NCBI RefSeq assembly: GCF_013127955.1
Contig: NZ_CP053435.1
Span: forward strand, 4,464,001 to 4,528,000
Source: Spirosoma taeanense
GTDB taxonomy: Bacteria; Bacteroidota; Bacteroidia; Cytophagales; Spirosomataceae
DNA length: 64,000 nt
Direction: 5' to 3'
This document shows positions 43,929-53,057 of this stretch, in pieces. Below the pieces are notes generated by a model that had not been told where the DNA came from, did not search any database, and saw nothing but the letters and a program-made list of their open reading frames with translations. How positions within the stretch are numbered: the stretch's first letter is position 1; the number at the start of each line of letters is the position of its first letter. A program made the position numbers and the translations under genes.

Positions 43929-46900
43929 ATGAAAAACTTACGGCTTCCCTCCCGCGCTGTGTTGCTGGCGGGCGTGCTGGCGGTATCGCTGCCGGGCATT
44001 AATGTGCCGGCCTGGGCGCAGACAGCCGCCCGGCGCACCACGGCCAGCAAACCCGCGTTGGCTTCGGCCGAAACGCCAGTTGCTCTGAACCGGGTGCTGG
44101 TTTTCTCAAAAACCAAAGGTTATCGTCATGCATCGATTCCGGTTGGGAAACGAGCCATTATGAAACTGGGTCAGGAGAACGGCTTCGCAGTTGACACAAC
44201 CGAAGACGCCAGCAAGTTCACCGAAGACAATCTCAAAAAATACAGCGCCGTCATCTGGCTGAGCACTACGGGCAATGTACTGGACGATGCGCAGCAGGCT
44301 GCTTTTGAGCGCTACATTCAGGCCGGGGGTGGTTATGTCGGTATTCACGCGGCTGCCGATACTGAGTATGACTGGCCCTGGTACAACCAACTGGCCGGTG
44401 CCTGGTTCCTGAGCCATCCCAAACAACAGAACGTAGATATCAAGGTGCTCGACAAGAATCACCCGTCGACCAAAATGCTGCCCGACGTCTGGAAACGGTT
44501 CGATGAGCTGTACAACTACAAAAACATTTCCAAAGACATTAAAGTCCTGGCCAAGCTGGATGAAAGCACCTATCAGGGTGGCGCAAACGGCGATAATCAC
44601 CCCTTCATCTGGTACCACGATTTCGACGGTGGCAAGGCTTTCTATACGGGGGGCGGTCACACGGACGAATCTTATAGCGACCCGTTGTTTTTGCAGCACC
44701 TGCTGGGCGGCATTAAATCCGTAATGGCTTCGCAACTGAAATTTGGTCAGGCCAGAACGCAGCCCTTTCCGGAGGAAAACCGTTTCACCAAGAATGTGCT
44801 CGCAACCAAGCTGGACGAGCCCACCGAACTGGTTGTCCTCGACAACGGCAAAGTCCTGTTCGCTGAACGTAAAGGCGCTCTGAAACTATGGGATCCCAAA
44901 AAGAAAGCCATCAAGGTCGTGGCCAACATGCCGGTCTTCACCAAGTTTGAGTATGGGCTTATGGGTCTGAACGCCGATCCTAAGTTTAACGAAAACAAAT
45001 GGCTGTATCTGTACTATACGCCGGGTGAGGGCGCTCCGATGCCGAGCGATACCGCCAACCGGCTAGTTCGGATTAAGTACGATGACGCCCGGGATACCCT
45101 GCTGTTCGATACCGAACAAACCATTATGACCGTTCCGGTAAAACGGACGGGCTGCTGCCACACGGGCGGCTCGATTGCCTGGGACCGTCAGGGCAACCTG
45201 TATCTGTCCGCTGGCGACGACACGAACCCGTTCGAGTCGAAAGGATTTTCGCCATCTGATGACCGCCCCGGCCGTGAAGGCTGGAACGCTCTGACCACCT
45301 CCAGCAACACCATGGACCTGCGCGGCAAGATCATGCGTATTAAGCCGCTGGACAACGGTAAGTACGAAATTCCCGAGGGCAACCTGTTTCCAAAAGGTAC
45401 ACCAAACACCCGGCCCGAGATTTACGTAATGGGTAACCGGAACCCCTACCGCATTGCGGTTGATCAACGCACTGGCTTTTTGTACTGGGGTGAAGTTGGC
45501 CCCGATGCCGGTGAGAACAGTGATAAATATGGTCCCCGCGGCCACGACGAGGTAAACCAGGCCCGGAAAGCGGGTTACTTTGGCTGGCCTCTGTTTGTTG
45601 CCGACAACAAGCCGTATCGTCAGTTCAATTTTGCCGACAGCACCTCCGGGGCATACAACGATCCGGCAAAACCGATCAACTACTCGCAGCGGATTCAGGG
45701 TTTGCGGGAGCTGCCCCCGGCTCAAAAAGCGTTTATTTACTATCCCTACGCCGAATCGCCCGATTTTGGTGAGATCGTAGGTAAAGGTGGCCGTAACGCT
45801 ATGGGCGGGCCCGTTTATTACTACGATGATTATGCAGACAGCCCAGTTAAGTTTCCGCGTCATTATGACGGCAAGTTCTTTGCGTACGAATGGATGCGGG
45901 GCTGGATTAACCCGGTAACGATGACCAAGGATGGTGATTTTGTGAAAATGGAGCGGTTTATGCCCGGCACGAAATTCGACCACCCTATGGACATGCAGTT
46001 TGCGAAAGACGGCTCGCTCTGGTTGCTGGAGTACGGCACGAACTGGTTTGCGCAGAACGACGACGCCCGGCTTGTGCACATCACCTACAATGCCGGTAAC
46101 CGCCAGCCGATTGCAGCCGCCAGCGCCAATAAGGTGGTGGGAGCCGCTCCGCTGACGGTCGCTTTCACCAGCAAAGGCTCGATGGACTACGACGGGGATG
46201 CCATTACGTATGAGTGGACGTTTGGCAAAGGTATGCCGAAGAGTACCCAGGCTAACCCTACCGTTACGTTCAGCAAAGCGGGGGTTTATCAGCCCGTTCT
46301 GAAAGTAACCGATGCAAAAGGCAACGTTGCGACGCACACAGTAGAGATCAAAGTGGGCAATGATGCGCCAAAGGTTGAGGTAGCGCTGAAAGGCAACCGA
46401 ACGTTCTTCTTCGATAACAAGCCCATCGACTACGAGGTGAAAGTTGCCGATAAGGAAGATGGCACGCTGGCGAGCGGTAAGATCAATCCCGAAGACGTCG
46501 TGGTTACGGTCAATTACCTCGAAGGCTTCGACAAAACCATGCTGGCGCAGGGTCACCAGGCCAATACAGGCTTCTCGACCGGAAAGCGTCTGATTGAACT
46601 GAGCGACTGCAAAGCCTGCCACAGCATTGACAAGAAATCTATCGGGCCGGCTTATATGGCCGTTGCTGAGCGTTACGCCAAAGAACGTCGGGCCGCTATT
46701 GTTAACCAGCTGGCAAAGAAAGTCATCGCGGGTGGTGGCGGTAACTGGGGCGAGCAGGCCATGAGCGCGCACCCACAGCTGAAGGAGGACGAAGCGAAAG
46801 AAATGGTCAGCTACATCATGTCGCTGGCCGATAAAAAGCGCGTTGATAAGCAGCCTGTAAAAGGTGCTTACGTAGCTAAAGCCAAGGAAAAAGACGGCTC

Positions 46901-47417
46901 GTATATCTTCACGGCCAGCTACACCGATAAAGGCAGTTCAGTCATTGGCCCACAAACGGGCTCAACGACGGTTGCCCTGCGTTCATCGACGGTGAAAGCG
47001 GTTTCGGCCGACATCAAGCAGGATATCTATCAATTTGACGTACCTAAGCTTGGTCCGGCGGCAATCGGCCTGAAGTCTGGCAGCTACCTGGGTTTCAACG
47101 ATATTGACCTGACGGGCATTCAGTCGATTTCGGCAGGTACCTTCAGTGCGGATGACCGGACAGCCGGCGGTAAACTTGAAGCCCGGATTGATTCGCCAAC
47201 CGGCGCGTTACTGGCCGAGGCCAATGTAAAGCAAGGTTCGACGGGTGGGGTAAATCTGGCCTTCCGGCAACCCGCGACGGGCATGCACAAACTGTTCTTC
47301 GTCTTCGTGAATCCGAGTGCCGGCCAGAAGCCCCTGTTCGCGCTGGACAAATTGCAGTTTATTATGCAGTCTGGTTCGGGCACAGCCAGCAGCGTTGGCA
47401 CTGGCCAGGGTAAATAA
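43929..47417 (+). CDS. ThuA - PQQ-dehydrogenase-like - PKD - cytochrome c - CBM6-like fusion, exported
   Basis: This 1162-residue secreted protein has a signal peptide ending VPAWAQ. In order, residues about 55-275 form a ThuA glutamine-amidotransferase-like domain (KTKGYRHASIPVG, GGYVGIHAAAD, WYHDFDGGKAFYTGGGH). Residues about 285-710 form a sorbosone/glucose dehydrogenase-type beta-propeller (RTGCCHTGGSIAWD, YVMGNRNPYRIAVD). A PKD domain (about 715-800) follows, then a class I cytochrome c (about 865-960) with heme motif C-KA-C-H (DCKACHSID) and Met ligand in EQAMSAHP. The C-terminus is a CBM6-like sandwich (from about 1005). It probably oxidises a sugar and passes electrons to its own heme. 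Cofactor and substrate are not proven. Confidence 0.9.
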   Translation: MKNLRLPSRAVLLAGVLAVSLPGINVPAWAQTAARRTTASKPALASAETPVALNRVLVFSKTKGYRHASIPVGKRAIMKLGQENGFAVDTTEDASKFTEDNLKKYSAVIWLSTTGNVLDDAQQAAFERYIQAGGGYVGIHAAADTEYDWPWYNQLAGAWFLSHPKQQNVDIKVLDKNHPSTKMLPDVWKRFDELYNYKNISKDIKVLAKLDESTYQGGANGDNHPFIWYHDFDGGKAFYTGGGHTDESYSDPLFLQHLLGGIKSVMASQLKFGQARTQPFPEENRFTKNVLATKLDEPTELVVLDNGKVLFAERKGALKLWDPKKKAIKVVANMPVFTKFEYGLMGLNADPKFNENKWLYLYYTPGEGAPMPSDTANRLVRIKYDDARDTLLFDTEQTIMTVPVKRTGCCHTGGSIAWDRQGNLYLSAGDDTNPFESKGFSPSDDRPGREGWNALTTSSNTMDLRGKIMRIKPLDNGKYEIPEGNLFPKGTPNTRPEIYVMGNRNPYRIAVDQRTGFLYWGEVGPDAGENSDKYGPRGHDEVNQARKAGYFGWPLFVADNKPYRQFNFADSTSGAYNDPAKPINYSQRIQGLRELPPAQKAFIYYPYAESPDFGEIVGKGGRNAMGGPVYYYDDYADSPVKFPRHYDGKFFAYEWMRGWINPVTMTKDGDFVKMERFMPGTKFDHPMDMQFAKDGSLWLLEYGTNWFAQNDDARLVHITYNAGNRQPIAAASANKVVGAAPLTVAFTSKGSMDYDGDAITYEWTFGKGMPKSTQANPTVTFSKAGVYQPVLKVTDAKGNVATHTVEIKVGNDAPKVEVALKGNRTFFFDNKPIDYEVKVADKEDGTLASGKINPEDVVVTVNYLEGFDKTMLAQGHQANTGFSTGKRLIELSDCKACHSIDKKSIGPAYMAVAERYAKERRAAIVNQLAKKVIAGGGGNWGEQAMSAHPQLKEDEAKEMVSYIMSLADKKRVDKQPVKGAYVAKAKEKDGSYIFTASYTDKGSSVIGPQTGSTTVALRSSTVKAVSADIKQDIYQFDVPKLGPAAIGLKSGSYLGFNDIDLTGIQSISAGTFSADDRTAGGKLEARIDSPTGALLAEANVKQGSTGGVNLAFRQPATGMHKLFFVFVNPSAGQKPLFALDKLQFIMQSGSGTASSVGTGQGK

Positions 47418-47434
47418 GCCTTCGCCGATTATAT

Positions 47435-47468
47435 AAAAAGCCCCGGTCAGCAACGCCGGGGCTTTTTT
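47435..47468 (+). terminator. Rho-independent terminator after the ThuA-fusion gene
   Basis: AAAAAGCCCCGG (47435-47446) pairs with CCGGGGCTTTTTT (47456-47468) around a 9-base loop. A run of six T gives a strong terminator. Confidence 0.93.
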
Positions 47469-47500
47469 CGTAGGTTTGGCTCTTACTCAACCTGCTGTCT

Positions 47501-48238
47501 ATGCTTCTATTTATCCGGTATACCTGCTTTGCCCTGATACTTCTTGTAGTTGCCTGTCAATCAAAACACGACGCCCGAACGATTATCAGTCAGGCTATTG
47601 ACGCTCATGGCGGGGACGCCTACCAGAATAAACGTATCGAGTTTGATTTCCGGCAATTTCACCTGGTATTAGACCATAAAAACGACCGGTTTCGCTATGA
47701 GCGCACGCATAAGGATTCTTCCGGTGCTACTATTCGGGAAGTGCTGACCAACACTAACTTCAGTCGGTTCCGCAATGGTCAGCGCCAGACCCTTGATACG
47801 GCCCAGACGGGCAAGTATAGCCGGGCCGTTAATTCGATTGCCTATTTTGTGCTATTACCTTTCAAACTAAACGATCCGGCCGTTCTGGCCGATTACGTGG
47901 GAGAAAGTCAGATCGACGGGCAGACGTACGACAAAATCAGGGTTCGGTTTCGGGTAGAAGGCGGTGGCAAGGACTATCAGGATACGTTTTTCTACTGGTT
48001 CAATCGGCAGACGCACACAATGGATTACCTGGCTTATAGCGAAGGTGGGCCACGCTTCCGCAAAGCTATCAATCCGCAGACCGTTGGTGGTATCCGTTTT
48101 CAGGACTACATCAATTATAAAGGCGACGAGCACGACACAGTATCGGTTGGCAATTACGATCAAAAATACCAGGCGCATCAATTAGCTGAACTCTCCCGCA
48201 TCGAGCAGAAATACATTCGGGTAACTGAGTTACCATAA
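47501..48238 (+). CDS. Lipoprotein of unknown function (DUF6503-like)
   Basis: This 245-residue protein has a lipobox (LLVVACQSK). The mature part opens with IISQAIDAHGGDAYQNKRI and continues as alternating strands (IEFDFRQFHLVLD, YDKIRVRFRVEGG, IRFQDYINY). This half-barrel pattern is seen in LolA/LolB-like and outer-membrane-associated lipoproteins. I associate it with the DUF6503 group of Bacteroidota, with moderate confidence. It is a single-gene unit. Confidence 0.7.
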   Translation: MLLFIRYTCFALILLVVACQSKHDARTIISQAIDAHGGDAYQNKRIEFDFRQFHLVLDHKNDRFRYERTHKDSSGATIREVLTNTNFSRFRNGQRQTLDTAQTGKYSRAVNSIAYFVLLPFKLNDPAVLADYVGESQIDGQTYDKIRVRFRVEGGGKDYQDTFFYWFNRQTHTMDYLAYSEGGPRFRKAINPQTVGGIRFQDYINYKGDEHDTVSVGNYDQKYQAHQLAELSRIEQKYIRVTELP

Positions 48239-48564
48239 AATCTTACGTAGCTCAAGCTTCGATATACGTATGCGTAGAATATAAGTTTTATATAAAACGT
48301 GTATAACTCCTGAATTTCCTACCCTTAATCAGGAACCTATAGGTAGTAGTATGGATAAATAACGCTCACAATATATCATTCTTTTGCTATATATAATACA
48401 ACTACAATAAATAGTCATTAATTTTAGGCTCGAAATATAGAGAATGGAATTTAACAGAACCTGCTACGTACTCGCTGTACCATGACTAGAGTGAACGCTT
48501 GCTGGTTACGTAACTGAATGCTGCTTTTTGTACTGTTCGAGTCTTTATTAACTAACTATTGATT
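48239..48564. other. AT-rich intergenic region, no gene
   Basis: These 326 bases are clearly more AT-rich than the surroundings, with runs such as TATATAA and ATATATAATACAAC. No supported reading frame or strong hairpin was found. It may hold the promoter of the small downstream gene. Confidence 0.5.
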
Positions 48565-48762
48565 ATGGCCGCCAAACGAAAACAAATTATCCGCGTCGTC
48601 TTTGATGTCCTCGACGAGATGAAGCACCAGATCCGGCTTGACCAGGATGTATCCGTTGCCGCTGCCGATCCTGACGAAGCCATTGACTGGGTGTTTACGG
48701 AAATGCAACGGCAGTTTAACCGCTCAGATATCCGCCTTTCACGGGTGCGTATCTGTGCCTAA
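48565..48762 (+). CDS. Small protein of unknown function (65 residues)
   Basis: From ATG 48565 it encodes a basic-to-acidic soluble protein: KRKQIIRVVFDVLDEMKHQI, then VAAADPDEAIDWVFTEMQRQ. It reads as one strand and two helices, without signal or membrane segment. A TTG two codons earlier is an alternative start. No family is recognised. It stands alone between an AT-rich region and a sulfatase gene. Confidence 0.55.
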   Translation: MAAKRKQIIRVVFDVLDEMKHQIRLDQDVSVAAADPDEAIDWVFTEMQRQFNRSDIRLSRVRICA

Positions 48763-48995
48763 TAAACTGGTTATAAGAGCTTTCACCGTTTCCAGCAATA
48801 CTATAAAAAGTGCTCCTGTAAAGGGCATCCGGATTGCATTTTCCTGAACGCTATCCGGTTCGTTCCAACCATCCGGGCACCCAGCGGTCAATACAAGAAG
48901 CAGACACTTAAGCAAAGAACTTGGTCCACGCTATGGGCCAAAGTTCGTCATCAATCGCTTATTTTGCTTTATCATGCGTTTGACCTGCGTTTAGT

Positions 48996-50390
48996 ATGAA
49001 AATCCGACTGGGGTTTCCGGCATTAAGCATAGTACTGCTACTGCTGTTCAGTAGCCTGGTGGCCCTGATACCCACTTCCAAACAGAAGCAGGCTAACCGT
49101 GCGCCCAACATCATCCTGATTCTGATCGACGACATGGGGTCAGCCGATGTGGGATGCTACCGATCCAGTAAATCCGCCAATCAGTTACCCCCTACCCCCA
49201 ACATCGACCGACTGGCAACTGAGGGCATTCAGTTTACCAACTACTACAGCGGAGCCCCTATCTGTTCGCCCTCCCGGGTGGCCCTTACGACGGGGAACGT
49301 GCCGGGCAAATGGCGAATCACATCGTTTCTGGCCGAGCGAAAACACAACCGCACCTGTGAACAGGCCGATTTTCTGGACGCTTCGGCTCCATCAGTAGCA
49401 CGTGAACTCAAAACGGCGGGTTATGCCACGGCGCACTTTGGGAAATGGCACATGGGTGGTGGGCGCGACGTCGACAATGCGCCCGGTATCCGGCAATACG
49501 GTTTCGATGAATACGCCAGCACCTGGGAAAGCCCCGACCCCGACCCGCTGCTTACGTCGACCGACTGGATCTGGGCAAAATCGGACAGCATCAAACGCTG
49601 GAACCGGACGGCCTACTTTGTCGATAAAACACTCGATTTTCTAAAGCGAAACGCAGCCAAGCCCTGCTACGTCAACCTCTGGCCCGACGATGTGCATACA
49701 CCCTGGGTACCTGACGAAACAACCCTTAACGATTTTCCAAAGGGAACCGAAAAACCTCGCGAATTCAAGGCCGTCCTGGCCGAACTTGACGTACAGATTG
49801 GCCGACTGATGGCAGGTCTGAAGGCATTGGGCATCGACGACAATACGCTCATCGTGTTCACCAGCGACAACGGCGCCCTACCTACCTTCGAGGGAATCCG
49901 GTCGGGTAAATTTCGCGGTAGTAAGCTCTCGCTGTACGAAGGCGGCATTCGGATGCCTTTCATCGTTCGCTACCCGGCCCGAACGCCCAAAGGCAACATA
50001 GATAACCAGTCGGTGTTGAGCGCGATCGACTTATTGCCTACGTTCGTGAGCCTGGCGGGTAAAAAAACGAGCAACTCACGTGCCGACGGGGAAAACATGG
50101 CAGCGGTGCTGCTGGGCAAACCTATCGTTCGTAAGAAGCCCCTTTTTTGGGAATATGGTCGCAATAACGAATCGTTCCGCTACCCGGCGGGTCGTGACAA
50201 AAGCCCGAATCTGGCCATGCGGCAAGGCGACTGGAAGCTATTGGTCAATGACAATGGCTCCGGCACCGAGCTTTTTAACCTCGCCACCGATCCATCCGAG
50301 CAAACGGATGTGTCCAGTCAGCAGCCGAAGGTGGTGGAAACTATGCGACCAAAGCTGCTCGCCTGGCGGACGGGGCTGGTAAAAGAGTAA
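48996..50390 (+). CDS. Family S1 sulfatase, exported or membrane-anchored
   Basis: This 464-residue sulfate-ester hydrolase has the metal site start IILILIDDMGSAD (Asp 45 and 46), the formylglycine motif C90-S-P-S-R94 and HFGKWHMGG, and later FTSDNGALP. Because it needs formylglycine, a maturase must be encoded elsewhere. The N-terminus is a hydrophobic signal/anchor (LSIVLLLLFSSLVALI). No sugar enzyme adjoins it. It differs from the 6080 sulfatase in its Asp-Asp site (SCED there) and in having no CHB_HEX domain. Confidence 0.92.
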   Translation: MKIRLGFPALSIVLLLLFSSLVALIPTSKQKQANRAPNIILILIDDMGSADVGCYRSSKSANQLPPTPNIDRLATEGIQFTNYYSGAPICSPSRVALTTGNVPGKWRITSFLAERKHNRTCEQADFLDASAPSVARELKTAGYATAHFGKWHMGGGRDVDNAPGIRQYGFDEYASTWESPDPDPLLTSTDWIWAKSDSIKRWNRTAYFVDKTLDFLKRNAAKPCYVNLWPDDVHTPWVPDETTLNDFPKGTEKPREFKAVLAELDVQIGRLMAGLKALGIDDNTLIVFTSDNGALPTFEGIRSGKFRGSKLSLYEGGIRMPFIVRYPARTPKGNIDNQSVLSAIDLLPTFVSLAGKKTSNSRADGENMAAVLLGKPIVRKKPLFWEYGRNNESFRYPAGRDKSPNLAMRQGDWKLLVNDNGSGTELFNLATDPSEQTDVSSQQPKVVETMRPKLLAWRTGLVKE

Positions 50391-50763
50391 ACAGGAAGAG
50401 ATGAACGCGACATGATGTCTAAACGGAACCTGAGTTCTGGCCGTGTCGGTTACGCTAACCCGGCTCCGCAGGTATTTCGGTTATGAGTGCCGACCTTACC
50501 GGCCCAACAAAATGATACGTTCAAAGCGAAGCTCTGGGTCACGGTACCTCATGGCTTGTCTGCTACTGAGTAGCAGCGTAATGGTTCAGACCGACTCCGG
50601 TTCAATAAACGCTATTGCTACCGGATTATGACCGGTATTGCTTTTAATACAGTCCGCACGTGGGTAAAAACGGGTGTGAAGCCGAAAGCCGGCTATCTAG
50701 AATGAGCGGCCTGTAGTTCAAGGCTACCGGATGCGTGTTTCGGCCTGAGACGATATCCTGCAA
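50391..50763. other. 373-base intergenic region, no supported gene
   Basis: It lies between convergent genes. Short open frames (for example 50443-50631 plus, 62 codons) lack any family, signal or start support. A small palindrome (CTGCTACT / AGTAGCAG, about 50559-50575) is the only structure. A degraded gene is possible but cannot be shown. Confidence 0.4.
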
Positions 50764-51387
50764 TCAATATTCGCTGCGCCTGTAGGCAATCAAATCTTTA
50801 ATACTAACCACTTTCAGGGCAAAACGATCGGCCAGTTGGCGTAACTCGGGTAGCCGCGCCATGCTGCCGTCGGCACTTAATACCTCAACCAAAACACCGG
50901 CAGGGCTGAACCCGGCCAGTAGTGCCAGATCCAGTGCCGCTTCAGTATGGCCTGGCCGGTTTAGTACCCCACCCGCCTGGGCAATCAGGGGGAAAATATG
51001 ACCGGGCCTGCCTAGTTGTGCCGGACGAGTAGTTGGGTCAGCCAGTGCGCGTATCGTTCTGGCCCGGTCATGCACCGATATGCCTGTGCCGCAATCATCG
51101 CCCTTCAGATCCACCGAAATAGTGAAGGCCGTTTTATAACTAGCCGTATTGTTGCTGACCATAAGGGGTAAATCCAACTCCTGACAGCGTCGCTCCGGCA
51201 AGGATACGCAAATTAGCCCGCGTCCCTGGGTAACCATAAAATTGACGATTTCTGGCGTAATGGACTCGGCCGCGCAAATCATGTCGCCTTCATTTTCGCG
51301 GTCTTCATCATCCACGACAATAACGATTTTGCCCTGGCGTATCTCTTCAATGGCTTCTTCTATCGTATCCAGTAAACTGTTTTGCAT
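50764..51387 (-). CDS. ribB: 3,4-dihydroxy-2-butanone-4-phosphate synthase
   Basis: This 207-residue enzyme of riboflavin synthesis converts ribulose 5-phosphate to the four-carbon precursor. It has the family marks [42 protein letters not shown] and [16 protein letters not shown]. The length is that of the stand-alone RibB; there is no fused GTP cyclohydrolase II domain. I saw no FMN riboswitch in the 141 bases before it. It lies downstream of a terminator that ends the sugar operon, so it is probably transcribed on its own. Confidence 0.95.
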   Translation of the reverse strand: MQNSLLDTIEEAIEEIRQGKIVIVVDDEDRENEGDMICAAESITPEIVNFMVTQGRGLICVSLPERRCQELDLPLMVSNNTASYKTAFTISVDLKGDDCGTGISVHDRARTIRALADPTTRPAQLGRPGHIFPLIAQAGGVLNRPGHTEAALDLALLAGFSPAGVLVEVLSADGSMARLPELRQLADRFALKVVSIKDLIAYRRSEY

Positions 51388-51451
51388 GAAGTTAATAATG
51401 AGCAGCCGAACGCTTCAGATTGAGCCCTGGCCGGACGTAATTAAAAGTAAG

Positions 51452-51494
51452 CGACGGGCAAAGATACAATGGGCACTTGAATCTTTGCCCGTCG
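51452..51494 (-). terminator. Terminator ending the minus-strand sugar operon
   Basis: Perfect 14-bp arms (51452-51465 and 51481-51494) with a 15-base loop lie 35 bases after the stop of the third Sde182-like gene. On the minus strand CTTACTTTTAATT follows. It also separates ribB from the operon. Confidence 0.75.
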
Positions 51495-51528
51495 GGGTGG
51501 GTAGTCGATTGTAGAAGCTGGTTTTAGG

Positions 51529-53031
51529 TTATTGCGTAACCGTGGCAATCACCCGCCCGTAGCGAGTCAGGGCGGGCGTTCCACTATCGGTCACCTCAAG
51601 AATCAGGTGGATTGTTTGACCAGTCGTGGCGTCGGCCGGTACGACAAAGGTGACTTTGGCCTGATCGCTCTGCTGGATGTCAACTTTGCCCGGATAGGTG
51701 CCGGCTTCTGCGTATTGCCACCAGCGGTAATTGACGTTATTGCCGTCCGGGTCGATGGCCGATCCGCTAAGCGTTACGGTCTGACCCGGCTTCACGCGCA
51801 GGTCGCGGGCCTGGTTTAATTTAACCACCGGCGGATGATTGGCTTCTTTGTAGGGTTTGACGCACCAGTCGGCGCGGGCGGCAAAATCGTTCTGCAGGGC
51901 CGGTATCCAGCGCGTTTGCGGAAAAGCGGCATCCGCCTTACCCGTATAGGGATTGTAGTCAGTTACGTCTTTACCGTCTTCCCAGCGATACGGGTTCGTT
52001 TTCGAGGGCACCATGCGGCCACCCCAGCCACCGTACGAGACATCTTCCAGGCTCCGCAGTCCTACGTCAATCAGGTAGAAATAGGCCGGTGAGTCCCCTT
52101 CCGAGATAAAGTCATACTGACTCCGACCGAATTTCCGGGCTTCGGCCATGCTGCCGTGCGTATGTTCGGGATCGCCGGGGAGTTGCTGGCCATCGCCCCA
52201 TAGGTAATAGGAAGCCAGCAACGGACCATGTCCGGTTTTGATGTGTTCCGCAAACCATTTTCCGCCCAGATACGGTTGTAGTTCAGCGGGAACCACCCGT
52301 GGCCATGCGTAGGCAAAGCTCCAGAACTGGTCGGAGTTGTAGAGCACCTTAATCTGGGGCCAGTTGGGAGCCACGTATTTCCTATAGGTCGCGTCCTGGT
52401 CGAGTACGGCGTAAATGATGGCTTTGTCGGATACTTTTTTCTGAATAGTCGACCAGTTGGCGGTGCCTTTATACTGGTCTTCAATGGATTTCAACGCGCG
52501 GGCGACCGTGTTGGTACCACCCCAGATTTGCAGGTAAACGGGGCTAGGATTATTGTCGAGCAGAATCTGTTTAACAAAGTTCGAGCCTTCGGTGTCCCGG
52601 CTCATCTCGCCTTCAAAGTCAATATTGCCGACCCGCACCAGACTCTTCAGCTGCGCCGGTGCCGGGTAGCCTTTGGCGTGTTTCACCAGATTGGAATACA
52701 CCTGCGCGTATTTGTCGATATAAGCCTCCATCCAGGTGGTGCCGGGCCAGCGCAGTTCGGTGCGTTCGCCGTAGCGTTTGGCGGTACTGGCCATTTCGGA
52801 GGTAAACTTGGTGCCTTTCCCGTCGCCTTTGTAATGCCATTGCGAACTACTGTACACCAGCCCAACGATGTCGAACTCGTTGCTGTAGAGCAGCATCCGA
52901 ATAAAGGTATCGACGTCGTCTACCTCCCCGTCGGTGGTCACGATGGTACGTTGTTTACCCTGGGGAACTTGAGCCAGGACAGTTGTTGATAGCAGCGACC
53001 AAAGGCCAAGCAGAAGAATGGTTAGTTTCAT
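51529..53031 (-). CDS. Sde182/DUF1593 nucleoside-hydrolase-like exoprotein, copy 3
   Basis: This 500-residue protein has a signal peptide (LWSLLSTTVLAQ). The N-terminal domain (about 25-370) has a nucleoside-hydrolase-like fold. Its opening strand reads IVTTDGEVDDVDTFIRML, with the TDGEVDDVD acidic cluster in place of the DTDPGxDD calcium site. It also has VYLQIWGGTNTVARALK and IYAVLDQDATYRK. The C-terminal ~100 residues form an Ig-like Sde182 C-domain (VTLSGSAIDPDGNNVNYRWW, VTDSGTPALTRY). It differs more from the other two copies than they do from each other. It is the last gene of the operon, 26 bases after the kinase. Confidence 0.88.
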   Translation of the reverse strand: MKLTILLLGLWSLLSTTVLAQVPQGKQRTIVTTDGEVDDVDTFIRMLLYSNEFDIVGLVYSSSQWHYKGDGKGTKFTSEMASTAKRYGERTELRWPGTTWMEAYIDKYAQVYSNLVKHAKGYPAPAQLKSLVRVGNIDFEGEMSRDTEGSNFVKQILLDNNPSPVYLQIWGGTNTVARALKSIEDQYKGTANWSTIQKKVSDKAIIYAVLDQDATYRKYVAPNWPQIKVLYNSDQFWSFAYAWPRVVPAELQPYLGGKWFAEHIKTGHGPLLASYYLWGDGQQLPGDPEHTHGSMAEARKFGRSQYDFISEGDSPAYFYLIDVGLRSLEDVSYGGWGGRMVPSKTNPYRWEDGKDVTDYNPYTGKADAAFPQTRWIPALQNDFAARADWCVKPYKEANHPPVVKLNQARDLRVKPGQTVTLSGSAIDPDGNNVNYRWWQYAEAGTYPGKVDIQQSDQAKVTFVVPADATTGQTIHLILEVTDSGTPALTRYGRVIATVTQ

Positions 53032-53057
53032 GGTCTTACGTAACGATAGGTAATTAA

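Noticed and set aside
45063-46772. 569-codon open frame on the minus strand inside the ThuA-fusion gene
   Set aside because: It lies wholly within a strongly supported gene with clear domains, shows no recognised family, and is the kind of mirror frame expected from codon bias.
50443-50631. 62-codon frame between the second sulfatase and ribB
   Set aside because: No family, signal or promoter support; reported only as intergenic.
50627-50704. Short frame with a helix-turn-helix-like stretch (FNTVRTWVKTG), considered as a transposase remnant
   Set aside because: Only 25 codons, no inverted repeats or further transposase sequence around it.
51388-51528. Possible FMN riboswitch before ribB
   Set aside because: The conserved FMN aptamer blocks are not present; the only structure is the operon terminator hairpin.
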